Virus record (IMG/VR): IMGVR_UViG_3300029922_000024
Location: 1 to 64,000 of that record
DNA length: 64,000 bases
Source: a virus
Reading direction: 5' to 3' (one strand)
Below are positions 50,562 through 59,545 of the stretch, one piece after another. The position numbers and the translations under genes are program-made. How positions within the stretch are numbered: position 1 is the stretch's first letter; each line of letters opens with the position of its first letter. Below the pieces are notes generated by a model. The model searched no databases. It worked only from the letters and a program-made list of their open reading frames with translations, and was not told the DNA's origin.

Positions 50562-51335
50562 ATGAGACTTACTCCTCTCCTTTTAACCCTACTGTTTGGT
50601 CTAACGCAAAACGCGCATTCGGTAGGGTTATCTGGAAAATGTGTCAAGCGCCAAATACGGATAGCCGTAATCGATACGGGATTTGGCTATAGTGGAATCA
50701 AAAAAGACACAAAGCTTTGTGGTATAGGCCATACAGATTTCTCAAAGGATCATAATTTTATATATATGAGACCACTTAGTAATTTGATCCCCAAAGACAC
50801 AGTTGGACATGGTACCAATATTGTTGGGATCATAGAGAATTACGCCAAAAAATCCAATGTAGATTATTGTATCGTGATCCTTAAATTCTATTCGAAAGAT
50901 CAAACCGATAAGCAAAATTTGAAAGCTAGCATCGCTGCAATACAATTCGCTACCGAACTTAAAGCGGATTTTATCAATTATTCAGGTGGAGGCCCATCAG
51001 AAAACGCAGAAGAAGGACGGGCAGTAAGGAAGTTTCTAGATCAGGGCGGAAAGTTCATTGCTGCGGCTGGTAATGATGGAGAAGAGATTGGAACGGGAGA
51101 TACAGACTTTTATCCAGCAATGTATGACAAACGAATAGTTGTTGTGGGTAATTTGGACAAGTATGGCGTAAGATCTAAAACATCTAATTACGGCAGATTT
51201 GTAAATAGATGGGAAATGGGCGAAGACGTTACGGGTTACGGGATCAAACTTTCTGGAACTTCGCAAGCAACGGCTGTAGCAACGGGCAAAATACTTGCCG
51301 CTAGTGAAAATAAATGCACCTTAAAGAAGAAATAA
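50562..51335 (+). CDS. Secreted subtilisin-like serine protease
   Basis: Counted from 50562, the 257-residue protein starts with a Sec signal (MRLTPLLLTLLFGLTQNAHS). The S8 catalytic triad follows: IAVIDTGFGYSG (Asp, about 39), DTVGHGTNIVGII (His, about 83) and LSGTSQATAVATG (Ser, about 233), with the oxyanion Asn in AAAGNDGEE. There is no pro-domain. It would act in the periplasm or outside the cell, perhaps on envelope proteins or competing phage receptors; this is inference. No ribosome binding site is present. Confidence 0.8.
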   Translation: MRLTPLLLTLLFGLTQNAHSVGLSGKCVKRQIRIAVIDTGFGYSGIKKDTKLCGIGHTDFSKDHNFIYMRPLSNLIPKDTVGHGTNIVGIIENYAKKSNVDYCIVILKFYSKDQTDKQNLKASIAAIQFATELKADFINYSGGGPSENAEEGRAVRKFLDQGGKFIAAAGNDGEEIGTGDTDFYPAMYDKRIVVVGNLDKYGVRSKTSNYGRFVNRWEMGEDVTGYGIKLSGTSQATAVATGKILAASENKCTLKKK

Positions 51336-51372
51336 GTTGCATAAAAACAAAATAAGAGTAGGATAGATAAAG

Positions 51373-51621
51373 ATGGATTTCAAAGAAGACTTTAAGTTAA
51401 TAAAAAGTAAAGAGATCGATACCGATACCTTTCTTAAAATTAGTAAAAATTTGATGAGTGGAAGAATTTTCGTAGAATTTTCTTGTAAAAATCCAAATCT
51501 CATGATACAAAAGAACTTTGAGGATTCATTATACGGGAAGAAATTGGCCGATACTTTCTCAAGAAGTATCAAGAACGCAGATCAAATCAGAAAACATTTT
51601 GGAATAAAAACGGAGAAATAA
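51373..51621 (+). CDS. Small basic protein, unknown
   Basis: The 82-residue protein (MDFKEDFKLIKSKEIDTDTF) is helical and basic at the end (KNADQIRKHFGIKTEK). No family is recognised. It is followed after 2 nt by the next gene. Confidence 0.6.
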   Translation: MDFKEDFKLIKSKEIDTDTFLKISKNLMSGRIFVEFSCKNPNLMIQKNFEDSLYGKKLADTFSRSIKNADQIRKHFGIKTEK

Positions 51622-51623
51622 AT

Positions 51624-52397
51624 ATGTCACTAAGCACAATCCTTCAAGAAATTGAAAAAACATTACCGGTCGCAACACAAGATCTTACTTTGGGAAATGA
51701 AAGTACTTTCCGTGGTAGACAAGGAATGAAACGAGCTGCCGTTGATCGTATTGAACAACTAAAGACAGATTACAAAAAGGCTCTTATCGAATCTACATTT
51801 TTTATTATTCTAACAGGTGCCAATCGCACTCTATTTAATGAAGTGGCTTCTAATCCCGATTTTGAATGCTTTTCGGTAGATCCAGACAGTTTTTACGATG
51901 ACTTATCGTCTCGTGTGGACGCCAAACTGTTTGGTCGTGAGTCTACCAAATACCTATTCAATATTGCAAATAATGCTCTCTACGATAAGGCCTTAGAAAT
52001 TGGTGTAAGCAGGAATTCTATCATGGAAATCAAATTCGATGAAAGATACAATAGAGCAGTGAAAAACCATCAAGAATTAGCTAACCTATTAAAACTCGCA
52101 GTAAATGACCAAATTGGTTCGGAAATCGTTGGGTTAGATGCTCTCAGTTCAATTGTTGATAGGGCTCTAGCAAAAAAACATGCCGGGTCTATCACCCCAG
52201 TATTACTTAATACAGGAGATGAAAATTTCGCCCTAGATCTACAAAAAAATCTTACGCGATTAAAGACCAAAACCTTTATTGTGGTTGCTGGAAAGGCATC
52301 TAAAACTCTTCAAAATCTTCCTGGAGCGTTTGTTGTTAAAAATGTTACGGAAGAAAGTGTTGGCGAAACGCTTAAGTCTATTCGCAGTAAAATCTAA
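51624..52397 (+). CDS. Protein of unknown function, two-domain
   Basis: The 257-residue protein has a helical N-terminal region (RAAVDRIEQLKTDYKKALIE) followed by FFIILTGANRTLFNEVAS, a hydrophobic strand and loop. A C-terminal alpha/beta part includes ITPVLLNTGDENFALDLQ and KTFIVVAGKASKTL. I do not recognise the family. GAGAAATAAAT precedes the start. Confidence 0.6.
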   Translation: MSLSTILQEIEKTLPVATQDLTLGNESTFRGRQGMKRAAVDRIEQLKTDYKKALIESTFFIILTGANRTLFNEVASNPDFECFSVDPDSFYDDLSSRVDAKLFGRESTKYLFNIANNALYDKALEIGVSRNSIMEIKFDERYNRAVKNHQELANLLKLAVNDQIGSEIVGLDALSSIVDRALAKKHAGSITPVLLNTGDENFALDLQKNLTRLKTKTFIVVAGKASKTLQNLPGAFVVKNVTEESVGETLKSIRSKI

Positions 52398-52404
52398 GGG
52401 AAAT

Positions 52405-52581
52405 ATGGAAAACAATAATAGAGTTGATCTAGAGACACCGGTAATTACCGCACTAGCAGTGGCATCTAAAACACCATTCTTAACGGCCTTTAAAGCTACT
52501 TTAGGTATTGGTTTAGCAAGATTCCTGATGTTTTTTGGTGTAGTAACAACAATCGTTTTGGCAGTTAAAGTTTTAAAATAA
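52405..52581 (+). CDS. Small membrane protein
   Basis: I use the ATG at 52405 (MENNNRVDLETPVITALAVA), 7 nt after the previous stop. The 58-residue product has one strong membrane span (FLMFFGVVTTIVLAVKVL) and a weaker amphipathic helix before it. It lies just upstream of the SSB gene. Function is unknown. Confidence 0.55.
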   Translation: MENNNRVDLETPVITALAVASKTPFLTAFKATLGIGLARFLMFFGVVTTIVLAVKVLK

Positions 52582-52590
52582 GGAGAAAAT

Positions 52591-53643
52591 ATGGAAGCGA
52601 CATTTGGAAAAAGAGATTATGCAAAGAAGAATTATTTTAGTCAAAAAGACGGAAATGTAATTTTTCGAATTATTAAGCCTTTAGAACAATACACGAAAGA
52701 TACGCATGGATGGGCAAAATTTCACGCAGTAATATTTGGCTACAAGAACAGTGAAGGAAAACTACGTCCTTTTCAAAGCGCTCAAGTTAAACGTGATGGG
52801 GTAGTATTGGTCGAATGTCCTGCAATGAAACGAATTGAGGAACTTACTGCAAAATTAAATAAGGCCAAAGAAGAAGGAAATGATGATTTGGTTGCTAAAC
52901 TCAGTAAGATAGTGGGTTACGGTGGAAACTACAGTGTTGACAAAAATTTTCATATGAATGTTATTGATTTGCAAGGAAATATTGGAGTTTTAAAGCTCAG
53001 ATCAAAAGCAAAACAGGCATTGGAGGATGAACTTATTAGGCTTGAACAAGAAGAAGGCGTCAATGCGCTTTCCGATGAAAACGGACGCTTTTTCGTATTC
53101 AATCGTTCTGGATCTGGGAATACTACTTCTTTTAAAGTAAGTGTTTATAAAGAAAAAATTGATGTACCTAATGTAGGTCGCGTTGAACGAGATGTTATTC
53201 ATAAAATTACTCCAGAACTAAGAGCAAAAATCGACCGTGAAGCTCAAGATTTAAACAAAATTGCAGCAAAACTTACCGTTGAAGAAATTGCAAGAATTGT
53301 TGCTTCAGCAGATATTGCTACGGGCAAGACCCCTGTTTGTGATGAACTGTTCGACAATCGCTGGAAAGCAGAACGGGAAGCTCGTGGAGGTTCAAACAAT
53401 CGTCGCCAAGAAAGTGCTCCGGCAGCTAGTGCTCAAACACAAGCTCCTGCTGCAGCAGCCTCTACACCGGCCCCTGCAACTCAAACTGCGGCTCCCACTT
53501 TTACTGCACCTTCATATGCAGCCCCAGCTACACCTGCAGCGCAAGCCCCAGTTACGGCTACGACTCCAGCAGCCCCTACATTTGCTGCAGAACAAAGCCA
53601 CGAAGACTGGTTAAAAGAAATCGGAATTGATCCAAATAGCTAA
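52591..53643 (+). CDS. Single-stranded DNA-binding protein, gp32-like
   Basis: The 350-residue protein has a basic N-terminal arm (FGKRDYAKKNYFSQKDGNV), an OB-type core with aromatic and basic residues (HAVIFGYKNSEGKLRPFQSA, NYSVDKNFHMNVIDLQG) and a Pro/Ala/Thr-rich linker (about 270-335). The short C-terminal tip SHEDWLKEIGIDPNS resembles acidic protein-binding tails of SSBs. It lies directly before the UvsY- and UvsX-like genes. The assignment comes from layout and context more than from sequence signature. Confidence 0.65.
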   Translation: MEATFGKRDYAKKNYFSQKDGNVIFRIIKPLEQYTKDTHGWAKFHAVIFGYKNSEGKLRPFQSAQVKRDGVVLVECPAMKRIEELTAKLNKAKEEGNDDLVAKLSKIVGYGGNYSVDKNFHMNVIDLQGNIGVLKLRSKAKQALEDELIRLEQEEGVNALSDENGRFFVFNRSGSGNTTSFKVSVYKEKIDVPNVGRVERDVIHKITPELRAKIDREAQDLNKIAAKLTVEEIARIVASADIATGKTPVCDELFDNRWKAEREARGGSNNRRQESAPAASAQTQAPAAAASTPAPATQTAAPTFTAPSYAAPATPAAQAPVTATTPAAPTFAAEQSHEDWLKEIGIDPNS

Positions 53644-53651
53644 GGAGACTT

Positions 53652-54038
53652 ATGGAATTAAATCCAGAAGTAGATCTGTCCGTAGATATTCATAATCTAA
53701 CTACAGAGTTTAGAAATTTGCCAGGGCTATTGTTTCGTTACTACCAATATAAAGCAAAAATTGAGGCGGTACGAGACAATGCCAAGGCTAGATTAAAAGA
53801 AACTAGAGCTGTAGTTTATAAGACCATAAAAAGCGATGTTTCCGTAAAACATAGCGAAAATAGTATGGAAGCCCAAATTGATTCTCATCCAGATGTTCTA
53901 AAGGCCCTAATGAACCTGGTTAAAGCCGAACATGATGCGACTACCTGGGCAGGTGCAGTAGATTCAATGAAAGCCAAAAAGGATTGTCTAATCCAGCTGG
54001 GCTCGGATCGTCGAAAAGAAATCATAGGTTCAAACTAG
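53652..54038 (+). CDS. UvsY-like recombination mediator candidate
   Basis: The 128-residue protein has an N-terminal helix (LLFRYYQYKAKIEAVRDNAK), a basic middle (ARLKETRAVVYKTIKSDVS) and a C-terminal helical region (VLKALMNLVKAEHDATTWAG). In size, layout and position between SSB and UvsX it matches T4 UvsY, which loads the recombinase onto SSB-coated DNA. The sequence itself is too short to be sure. Confidence 0.5.
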   Translation: MELNPEVDLSVDIHNLTTEFRNLPGLLFRYYQYKAKIEAVRDNAKARLKETRAVVYKTIKSDVSVKHSENSMEAQIDSHPDVLKALMNLVKAEHDATTWAGAVDSMKAKKDCLIQLGSDRRKEIIGSN

Positions 54039-54046
54039 GAGAATAA

Positions 54047-54949
54047 ATGGCAAAGCAAGAAGTGTCTTTAGTAGACCGCATTCGTAATCGATTAAACGAA
54101 GAGGCCGGTAAAGAATTAGTAAAGACTTATGGAGAAGATGATGAATTGCTCCAAGTCAAATCATGGATTACATTAAAGCCCTTCTTTAAAGAAGGTACCG
54201 GTGGAGAAGGGTTTCCATGCGGGCACATTACTCAGATTATTGGAAAGACCGATAGCGGTAAAACCACTCTGGTAATGGAAGGAATGGTACAGTGCCAAAA
54301 AGATGGCGGTGTATGTTTCTTAATCGATTCAGAGCATAAATTCTCCATGAAACGTCTAGCTTTGATGGGCGGCAAACCCAAAGAAGTTCTGGTTACTCCT
54401 TGCGAAAACCTAGAAGAGGCGTGGACCGCGATCGAGAAGATTTTGACTGAAGCTAAAACCCTTAGAGAAGAAGGTTTTACTGGACCTCTCATGATGGTAT
54501 GGGACTCGGTTGCTGCTTCGGTACCGGAATCAATTATGGATTCGGAAGCTGGTGATCATCACGTTGCGGTTGAGGCCAAACTGAACAATAAGAACGTTCG
54601 TCGTCTACGTCAAGCTATTGGAGAAACTGGACTTGCTTGCGTATTTATTAATCACTACTATATGACCCAACCTAAAAATAAGTATGAACAGTCAGAACTC
54701 ATTATTAAAGGTGGAGAAGAATTAAGTTTCTTTTCTACACTTATCTTAATCACCAAAAAAGGTGCCAAAATTACTCGTACAATTAAGAACGAGGAACAAC
54801 AAATTGGTCGTACCACACGATATACAGTACACAAAGGCCATTTCCATGGTCGTACAATAGTAAAAGATGTATCGGTAGTCGATATCGGTATCTTGGATAC
54901 CCCAGAAGCTCTGGAAGCGTACAAGAAGTCTCTTCGTGGAGAATACTAA
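54047..54949 (+). CDS. uvsX: RecA/UvsX-like recombinase
   Basis: The 300-residue protein has the RecA core: Walker A IIGKTDSGKTTLVMEG (about 64-79), VCFLIDSEHKFS with the motif 2 acidic pair, MMVWDSVAAS (Walker B, about 148-157) and LACVFINHYY (motif with sensor Asn-His). It is shorter than bacterial RecA and lacks its C-terminal domain, as in T4 UvsX relatives. It would drive strand exchange in recombination-dependent replication. It ends one base before the lipoprotein start. Confidence 0.85.
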   Translation: MAKQEVSLVDRIRNRLNEEAGKELVKTYGEDDELLQVKSWITLKPFFKEGTGGEGFPCGHITQIIGKTDSGKTTLVMEGMVQCQKDGGVCFLIDSEHKFSMKRLALMGGKPKEVLVTPCENLEEAWTAIEKILTEAKTLREEGFTGPLMMVWDSVAASVPESIMDSEAGDHHVAVEAKLNNKNVRRLRQAIGETGLACVFINHYYMTQPKNKYEQSELIIKGGEELSFFSTLILITKKGAKITRTIKNEEQQIGRTTRYTVHKGHFHGRTIVKDVSVVDIGILDTPEALEAYKKSLRGEY

Positions 54950-55237
54950 ATGAAATATTTGGCGCTATTTGCTTTAATGTCAGGATGCTCTCTAATTAAA
55001 ATTCAAGAGGCTCCTCAGCCAGAAAAGCATCGTTCTCAGATTATTACGGTAATGGAATATACCTGTGGTGGCGATTCAAAAGAATGTCAGGCAGATTCTA
55101 CAGTACGAATTTCAAGGGATAAAATTATTTTTTATACTGAGTTTTCAAAAACTTGCTATGTGCAACTAGCAGGTTACCAAACACTTCATGTATTAAAAAT
55201 GACTTGTTCCGAATTTGATCAATTATTAAATCAATAA
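54950..55237 (+). CDS. Small lipoprotein
   Basis: The 95-residue protein starts MKYLALFALMSGCSLIKIQE; LMSGC is a lipobox with Cys13 as the lipidated residue. The mature part has four more Cys (YTCGGDSKECQ, TCYVQLAG, MTCSEF) and strands. It should be anchored in the inner or outer membrane facing the periplasm. A superinfection-exclusion role is possible but unproven. It follows uvsX with no gap. Confidence 0.7.
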   Translation: MKYLALFALMSGCSLIKIQEAPQPEKHRSQIITVMEYTCGGDSKECQADSTVRISRDKIIFYTEFSKTCYVQLAGYQTLHVLKMTCSEFDQLLNQ

Positions 55238-55239
55238 AT

Positions 55240-55466
55240 TCTCGAAAGAGAACGTAAGCGGAGTGGAAAGCTGTGGGGACCGGACTTGGTTGAAATGACT
55301 ACCAAGCCTAGCCTACTAGAGACACTCTCAGACAGCCAGACCTTTTACGGCGACGAGCAGAGCCATGATTGAAGAATCAGCGAAGTGACACTCGACGTGC
55401 TGAAGCCATACTTAACTTGAGTATGCTAGAAAATAAGGTTGCCAGAGTCGCGTCTGGCCTTACGCT
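55240..55466 (+). ncRNA. Possible structured non-coding RNA
   Basis: The 246-nt gap between the lipoprotein gene and the gene at 55484 has no reading frame of note and a higher GC content than its surroundings. Visible hairpins are TTCTC-GAAA-GAGAA, CTTGGT/ACCAAG, TGATT-GAAG-AATCA, CATACT/AGTATG and GCCAGA/TCTGGC. CGTAAG (55254-55259) can pair with CTTACG near 55459-55464, closing the whole region. The inner GCCAGAC near 55334 could also pair with GTCTGGC. Typical group I intron core sequences, the hammerhead core, tmRNA and RNase P signatures were not found. It may be a novel RNA. Confidence 0.5.
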
Positions 55467-55483
55467 AAAATTAGGAGTCCGCC

Positions 55484-56389
55484 ATGATACAGGTTGATAG
55501 ACCAGCACCAGAGAAACGCAAAATCAGTAGTAAAGACGATTTCGAATTATGTTACTTAAGACATCAGTATCTTCGTAAAGCTAAGGGCAATCCTAGTATT
55601 GAAGAGATGGCTCCTTACATGAAAATTGTTGAGAATCTCTCAAGAAAAACTTTCTTTACCTATTACAATCTGTTTAAAACCGTTGGGATGTATCTAGATG
55701 ACGTAACAAGCATTGGCCAAGTTCATTTGGTTTCTTTTTTAAATCTATTTACATTAGAAAAAATGGAAGAGAAAAACGATGAATGGATTGAAAAATGGCT
55801 GTTAAGACATGAAGGCAATCCTCCTGAACCTAAAGATTTCTTACAACAAAACAGGGCAAATTTTTCTATTTTTTATAAACAAAGAATGGAAGATCTAGTA
55901 AGGATTTGTAAGAAAAAATTAAGAAATATTAAGGGTCAGTCATCAGAGGAATATTTGGCTTTTACAGGCAATTCTGAACTTCCACGATATCCAACAAAAT
56001 TAATTAAGAATTATGCGGATTATGGATTCAAAAAAATCGATTTTCCAACATTCAAATCAATTAGAAAAAAAGCGAATGTAAAAAACAGTGTAACAGCCTT
56101 TCAATTCGATGAGTCCTGGTACATATGTTTTCCAATACAACAAAGGGATCTACAAATTGAAGATTTAATCGTTTCTGATGTCAATCCTTATTGTAATCTC
56201 TACAATAAACGCCCAGATCAGGTTTATAATGCCGATGAACTTCAAAAGTTCATGAATAGATTTGACAATAAGCCTAATGATAAAAAGGCGCTTATTTTGA
56301 AGAAATTCATTGCAAAAAATAGAAATAAGAGCGAATATAGAAAAGAAGTGTCTACAGCCAAAAAACTTCTAAAATCAATCGGGGCGTAA
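55484..56389 (+). CDS. Protein with weak sigma-region-2-like segment, unknown
   Basis: The 301-residue protein is helical and basic. Residues about 40-85 (IVENLSRKTFFTYYNLFKT, then DDVTSIGQVHLVSFLNLF) faintly resemble sigma70 regions 2.1-2.2, where a polar helix is followed by D-D-x-x-x-x-G. The rest has no known motif. It lies right after the structured RNA candidate, with TTAGGAG before the start. A second sigma-like or anti-sigma-like factor is only a guess. Confidence 0.5.
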   Translation: MIQVDRPAPEKRKISSKDDFELCYLRHQYLRKAKGNPSIEEMAPYMKIVENLSRKTFFTYYNLFKTVGMYLDDVTSIGQVHLVSFLNLFTLEKMEEKNDEWIEKWLLRHEGNPPEPKDFLQQNRANFSIFYKQRMEDLVRICKKKLRNIKGQSSEEYLAFTGNSELPRYPTKLIKNYADYGFKKIDFPTFKSIRKKANVKNSVTAFQFDESWYICFPIQQRDLQIEDLIVSDVNPYCNLYNKRPDQVYNADELQKFMNRFDNKPNDKKALILKKFIAKNRNKSEYRKEVSTAKKLLKSIGA

Positions 56390-56390
56390 C

Positions 56391-56945
56391 GTGGAAGACG
56401 AAAAATTCTCAATAGAAGATATAATGCTAGCATGGAAGGAAAAGTATGGAGTTAACCGTACTTCTGAACGTGGCAAGCAATATACAGAAGTTTCAAGAAC
56501 TGATCGAGAAGAACATTTCCACTATCTCTATTCTACTCTAATAGCATACGGATATACCCCTAAAGAAATTATTAAACCCCATGTATGCTTTTTCCTTGCC
56601 GAACTGTGTTGGTCAGAGGAAATTCAAAAACTTTCAAAAACTATAGTCGAAAGAAAACGAAAAGAAGAAATTAAGACCTGGAAAGGCATTGTTTTAGAAA
56701 AACAGATTAATTTCAGTGAAAATGCTCCTCCCAAGAAAATAGAGAAGCTATCTCCATCACTTACGGGAGGGTACAGGAATCCAGAAGAAGATATCCCAGA
56801 TTTGGAAGTAGCTCTTAAGCCAGTAAAATATATTGATGACGATCCAAAATACGATACATCTGATTTAGAGCCAATGCAAGTTAACGAAGATTTATTGGCA
56901 GAATTAAATGCTATCAAGACAACTTTTAGGAACAGCAATGAGTAA
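56391..56945 (+). CDS. Protein upstream of helicase, loader candidate
   Basis: The 184-residue protein starts with GTG one base after the previous stop. The N-terminal 110 residues are helical (TDREEHFHYLYSTLIAYGYT) and the C-terminus is acidic and disordered. It overlaps the helicase start by 8 nt. Helicase loaders often have this place and size, so that role is possible, but the sequence does not show it. Confidence 0.5.
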   Translation: MEDEKFSIEDIMLAWKEKYGVNRTSERGKQYTEVSRTDREEHFHYLYSTLIAYGYTPKEIIKPHVCFFLAELCWSEEIQKLSKTIVERKRKEEIKTWKGIVLEKQINFSENAPPKKIEKLSPSLTGGYRNPEEDIPDLEVALKPVKYIDDDPKYDTSDLEPMQVNEDLLAELNAIKTTFRNSNE

Positions 56946-58080
56946 AGAGTTAGACGATTTTGATAAAAAACTAGTAATGGATAAGGAAAACGATGAACGC
57001 AAAAAGAACGTTCAGGCGAAAGCCCTTATTTTACAAGAACATAGAGTTGAACGAGATCTCAATATTTTACAGCAAAATAAAGAAGAACTCGAAAAAGGTA
57101 AGAATGTAGATTTTTCGCACCTATCCAAAGAATATGTTGAGGGATTGATAAGTTCTAGTAATGAGTATATTGAGGCTGCAAAAAAATCTATGTCATTTAT
57201 GAATGATAGTTTTAGAAAGATAGTCCCTTTTTTTAGAAAAAATCTTATTTTGATTGGAGCAGATACAGGAGACGGTAAATCAACAGCGGTAGCAAATATT
57301 ATTTACTCTACTGTTACCAATATCAATCCAGCTACAGGAAAGCCAGGAAGAGTCCTTGTTCTATCTAACGAGGAAGCCCCAGAAGACTTCTACAATCGTA
57401 TTACGGCAGTACATTTAGGGTTAAAGTACACCAATCACAATGAAATTACAGGCGAAGAAAAAGATCAGTACGCTAAATTCATTCCACTTTGGTGTAAGAA
57501 TGACACCCTATCCATTATCGGAGATACTTATCAGGGAATCTCTGGATGGACAACAACTCTTGAAGGTATCGAGAGAATCTTTACGAGTTTACTCGAAAGC
57601 GGTAACCCTCCAGATGTAGTTATTCTTGATTATTACCAAAACGTAAAGGTATCTAGGAATAATACCGATTTAGATCAGTACAAAGTTCAGGCAATGTTTG
57701 CCGCATTTCTAGATAAAATGAAGTTAGTTTATCCAGGCCCGATTGTCGTAATGGCTCAAATGAAACGATTAGTTAACGAAGAAGATACTACCCCATTCAA
57801 CGTGCGATTAAAGGGAAGCAAAGAAATATGCGATAAGGCCACTTTCATTGCTGAAATTTCTCCAGAGCGTGCTTATTTGAGAAGTAAATGGAAAGTGTGG
57901 AAGAGCCGATTTAATGATTCTGTAGGCGAAACTATTTATGTAGGATATGAACGTGGTAAGTTCGTTAAATACGACGAAAAATTTCAATTAAGAGTGGCCA
58001 AAATAGTACAAGAAAATTTAGAGAAGAAATACAAAAGTGACATAGGCTTGCCTAAAAAAGACGAAAAGAGTGAAGAATAA
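56938..58080 (+). CDS. DnaB-like replicative helicase
   Basis: Counted from the ATG at 56938 (MSKELDDFDKKLVMDKENDE), the 380-residue protein has an SF4 RecA-fold: ILIGADTGDGKSTAVANI with Walker A (about 105-117), VLVLSNEEAPEDFYNRI (motif 2), VVILDYYQNVKV (Walker B, about 226) and VVMAQMKRL (motif 3). The N-terminal collar is shorter than in DnaB and mostly coiled coil. The protein resembles T4 gp41. The primase candidate follows two small genes later. Confidence 0.8.
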   Translation: MSKELDDFDKKLVMDKENDERKKNVQAKALILQEHRVERDLNILQQNKEELEKGKNVDFSHLSKEYVEGLISSSNEYIEAAKKSMSFMNDSFRKIVPFFRKNLILIGADTGDGKSTAVANIIYSTVTNINPATGKPGRVLVLSNEEAPEDFYNRITAVHLGLKYTNHNEITGEEKDQYAKFIPLWCKNDTLSIIGDTYQGISGWTTTLEGIERIFTSLLESGNPPDVVILDYYQNVKVSRNNTDLDQYKVQAMFAAFLDKMKLVYPGPIVVMAQMKRLVNEEDTTPFNVRLKGSKEICDKATFIAEISPERAYLRSKWKVWKSRFNDSVGETIYVGYERGKFVKYDEKFQLRVAKIVQENLEKKYKSDIGLPKKDEKSEE

Positions 58081-58247
58081 TGTGTGTTGTGTGCGTGTTA
58101 TGGGAAAAAGAGAAATTAACGAATAAAGAGGCATTGTCCGCTTTATTTGAAATGGTTGAAAACAAAGATGTAAGCGATCAACATATTGAAGAAGTTTACA
58201 TTAAAATAAGTGAAAAAGAGGAGAAAGAAAATGGAATACAAGACTAG
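58080..58247 (+). CDS. Small protein between helicase and primase
   Basis: A 55-residue frame starts at 58080, sharing one base with the helicase stop (TAATG). It reads MCVVCVLWEKEKLTNKEALS and then a helical acidic part. It overlaps the next gene by 17 nt. No family is recognised, but coupling supports translation. Confidence 0.5.
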   Translation: MCVVCVLWEKEKLTNKEALSALFEMVENKDVSDQHIEEVYIKISEKEEKENGIQD

Positions 58248-58629
58248 ACAGGAATTAAATGAATTGTCACTAAAAGCTTTTGGGGCATCTTCGCGTTGGC
58301 AGAAGTTTGTCAATAGGGGGGTACCACAACTTTACGAACGCGATCGTGAAGTGGTCTTGGCCGACCAAATGGGTAAATTAGGAAAGAAAGTATTTACAGA
58401 TCAAAAAGTTGTAATTCATCGTTTTACCGTTGAAGAAGTTAAAAAGCATATGATGCAAATATTGGAAGATAGACATACACGAGAAAAACTTCAGAAAGAA
58501 ATTGCAGAACAACAAGCCTTAGAAGCAACACAGAAAGATTTAGAGGCAGCATCAAAAGATAGCGCTGGGCAGAAGTTAATAGTGGATCCAACTACATTTA
58601 CTGCTTTACAAGAATTAGCTAAAAAATAA
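58231..58629 (+). CDS. Small helical protein, unknown
   Basis: I choose the ATG at 58231 because GAGGAG lies 7 nt before it. The 132-residue product (MEYKTRQELNELSLKAFGAS) has VNRGVPQLYERDREVVLADQ and a long charged helix. It lies in the helicase-primase unit. No family is recognised. Confidence 0.6.
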   Translation: MEYKTRQELNELSLKAFGASSRWQKFVNRGVPQLYERDREVVLADQMGKLGKKVFTDQKVVIHRFTVEEVKKHMMQILEDRHTREKLQKEIAEQQALEATQKDLEAASKDSAGQKLIVDPTTFTALQELAKK

Positions 58630-58631
58630 GT

Positions 58632-59492
58632 ATGAATGAAAAGACACAAGATTTTTTTAAATTGCTATTTAATGCAAATGAAAAAGTTTGTGTCCAGAAT
58701 TCTCTTTATGCGACCGAGCCAGTTCCATTAGAAGAAGTGTTGGGGGGTAAGGTTACACTTATCCCCAAGGATCCTAAATACACCAAAATCGTAAATAGCG
58801 ATAAGTTAATAATGGTAGCTCTAAATCCAATGAAAGGATTTAGGTGCGATGAAGGTGTGGATAAATTTAGATCCTTTTTGGTTGAATTAGATGTTGGCAC
58901 CCTAAAAGAGCAGATCAACACGATCAATCACCTAAAAATGCCTTTTACGGCCCAAGTATTTAGTGGAAATAAGTCTATCCATACCGTAATTACCCTAGAC
59001 GAGGATCTAAAGGATAGGACTCAATATGGTTTGATTGCGCAATGGATCTTTGCTATAATAACTACTGCTGATAAGGCTTGTGCCAATCCATCTAGGTGTG
59101 TTAGGATCCCAGAAGTATTCCGAGAACCGGGTAAAAGGCAAAGACTGGTTCGATTAAAGAAAAGGGTAAGTCACAAAGAACTCTTCGCTTGGCTTCATAA
59201 ATGGCCTCACTTATCCCCTAAGTTAAAAACTAAGAGGGCTATTCCTGAAGGCGAGGGTGACTACGACAAACTTTCTACATGGGCTAAATACCAACTCAAG
59301 AACGGTATAGTTTTTAAGAACGGGCGTAATCAGACTTGGTTCGCTTTGGCCTACGATTTTGCTTTAGCTGGGTACTCAGAAGACGACGCTACTGCCGAAT
59401 TAAGCAAATATTATCAAGAAGAAAGAGATTTTAAGGAAAAAGAATGGTTAAGCGCTATAGCAAGCGCATTTAAAAGCATTGATAAAAAATAA
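58632..59492 (+). CDS. Archaeo-eukaryotic-type primase
   Basis: The 286-residue protein has motifs of the AEP superfamily: FLVELDVG (about 82-89, acidic pair Glu/Asp) and VFSGNKSIHTVI (about 109-120, the S-x-H motif). A C-terminal PriCT-like helical domain follows (NGRNQTWFALAYDFALAGYS). It would make primers for the replicase. It stands in the place where T4-like phages have a DnaG-type primase, so the type is a notable difference. Confidence 0.65.
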   Translation: MNEKTQDFFKLLFNANEKVCVQNSLYATEPVPLEEVLGGKVTLIPKDPKYTKIVNSDKLIMVALNPMKGFRCDEGVDKFRSFLVELDVGTLKEQINTINHLKMPFTAQVFSGNKSIHTVITLDEDLKDRTQYGLIAQWIFAIITTADKACANPSRCVRIPEVFREPGKRQRLVRLKKRVSHKELFAWLHKWPHLSPKLKTKRAIPEGEGDYDKLSTWAKYQLKNGIVFKNGRNQTWFALAYDFALAGYSEDDATAELSKYYQEERDFKEKEWLSAIASAFKSIDKK

Positions 59493-59494
59493 AC

Positions 59495-59523
59495 TTGCTT
59501 AAATTTTTCAAAAATGGTATATT
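59495..59523 (+). promoter_or_regulatory. Promoter for GMP reductase
   Basis: TTGCTT (59495-59500), a 17-nt spacer and TATATT (59518-59523). A leader of about 16 nt with GAGGG precedes the ATG at 59546. Confidence 0.65.
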
Positions 59524-59545
59524 GGTACTAACTAGAGGGAAACCG

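Noticed and set aside
55240-55466. Group I intron, tmRNA or RNase P RNA
   Set aside because: The typical group I core sequences, the tmRNA tRNA-like ends and the RNase P P4 element are missing, and no gene is split around the region.
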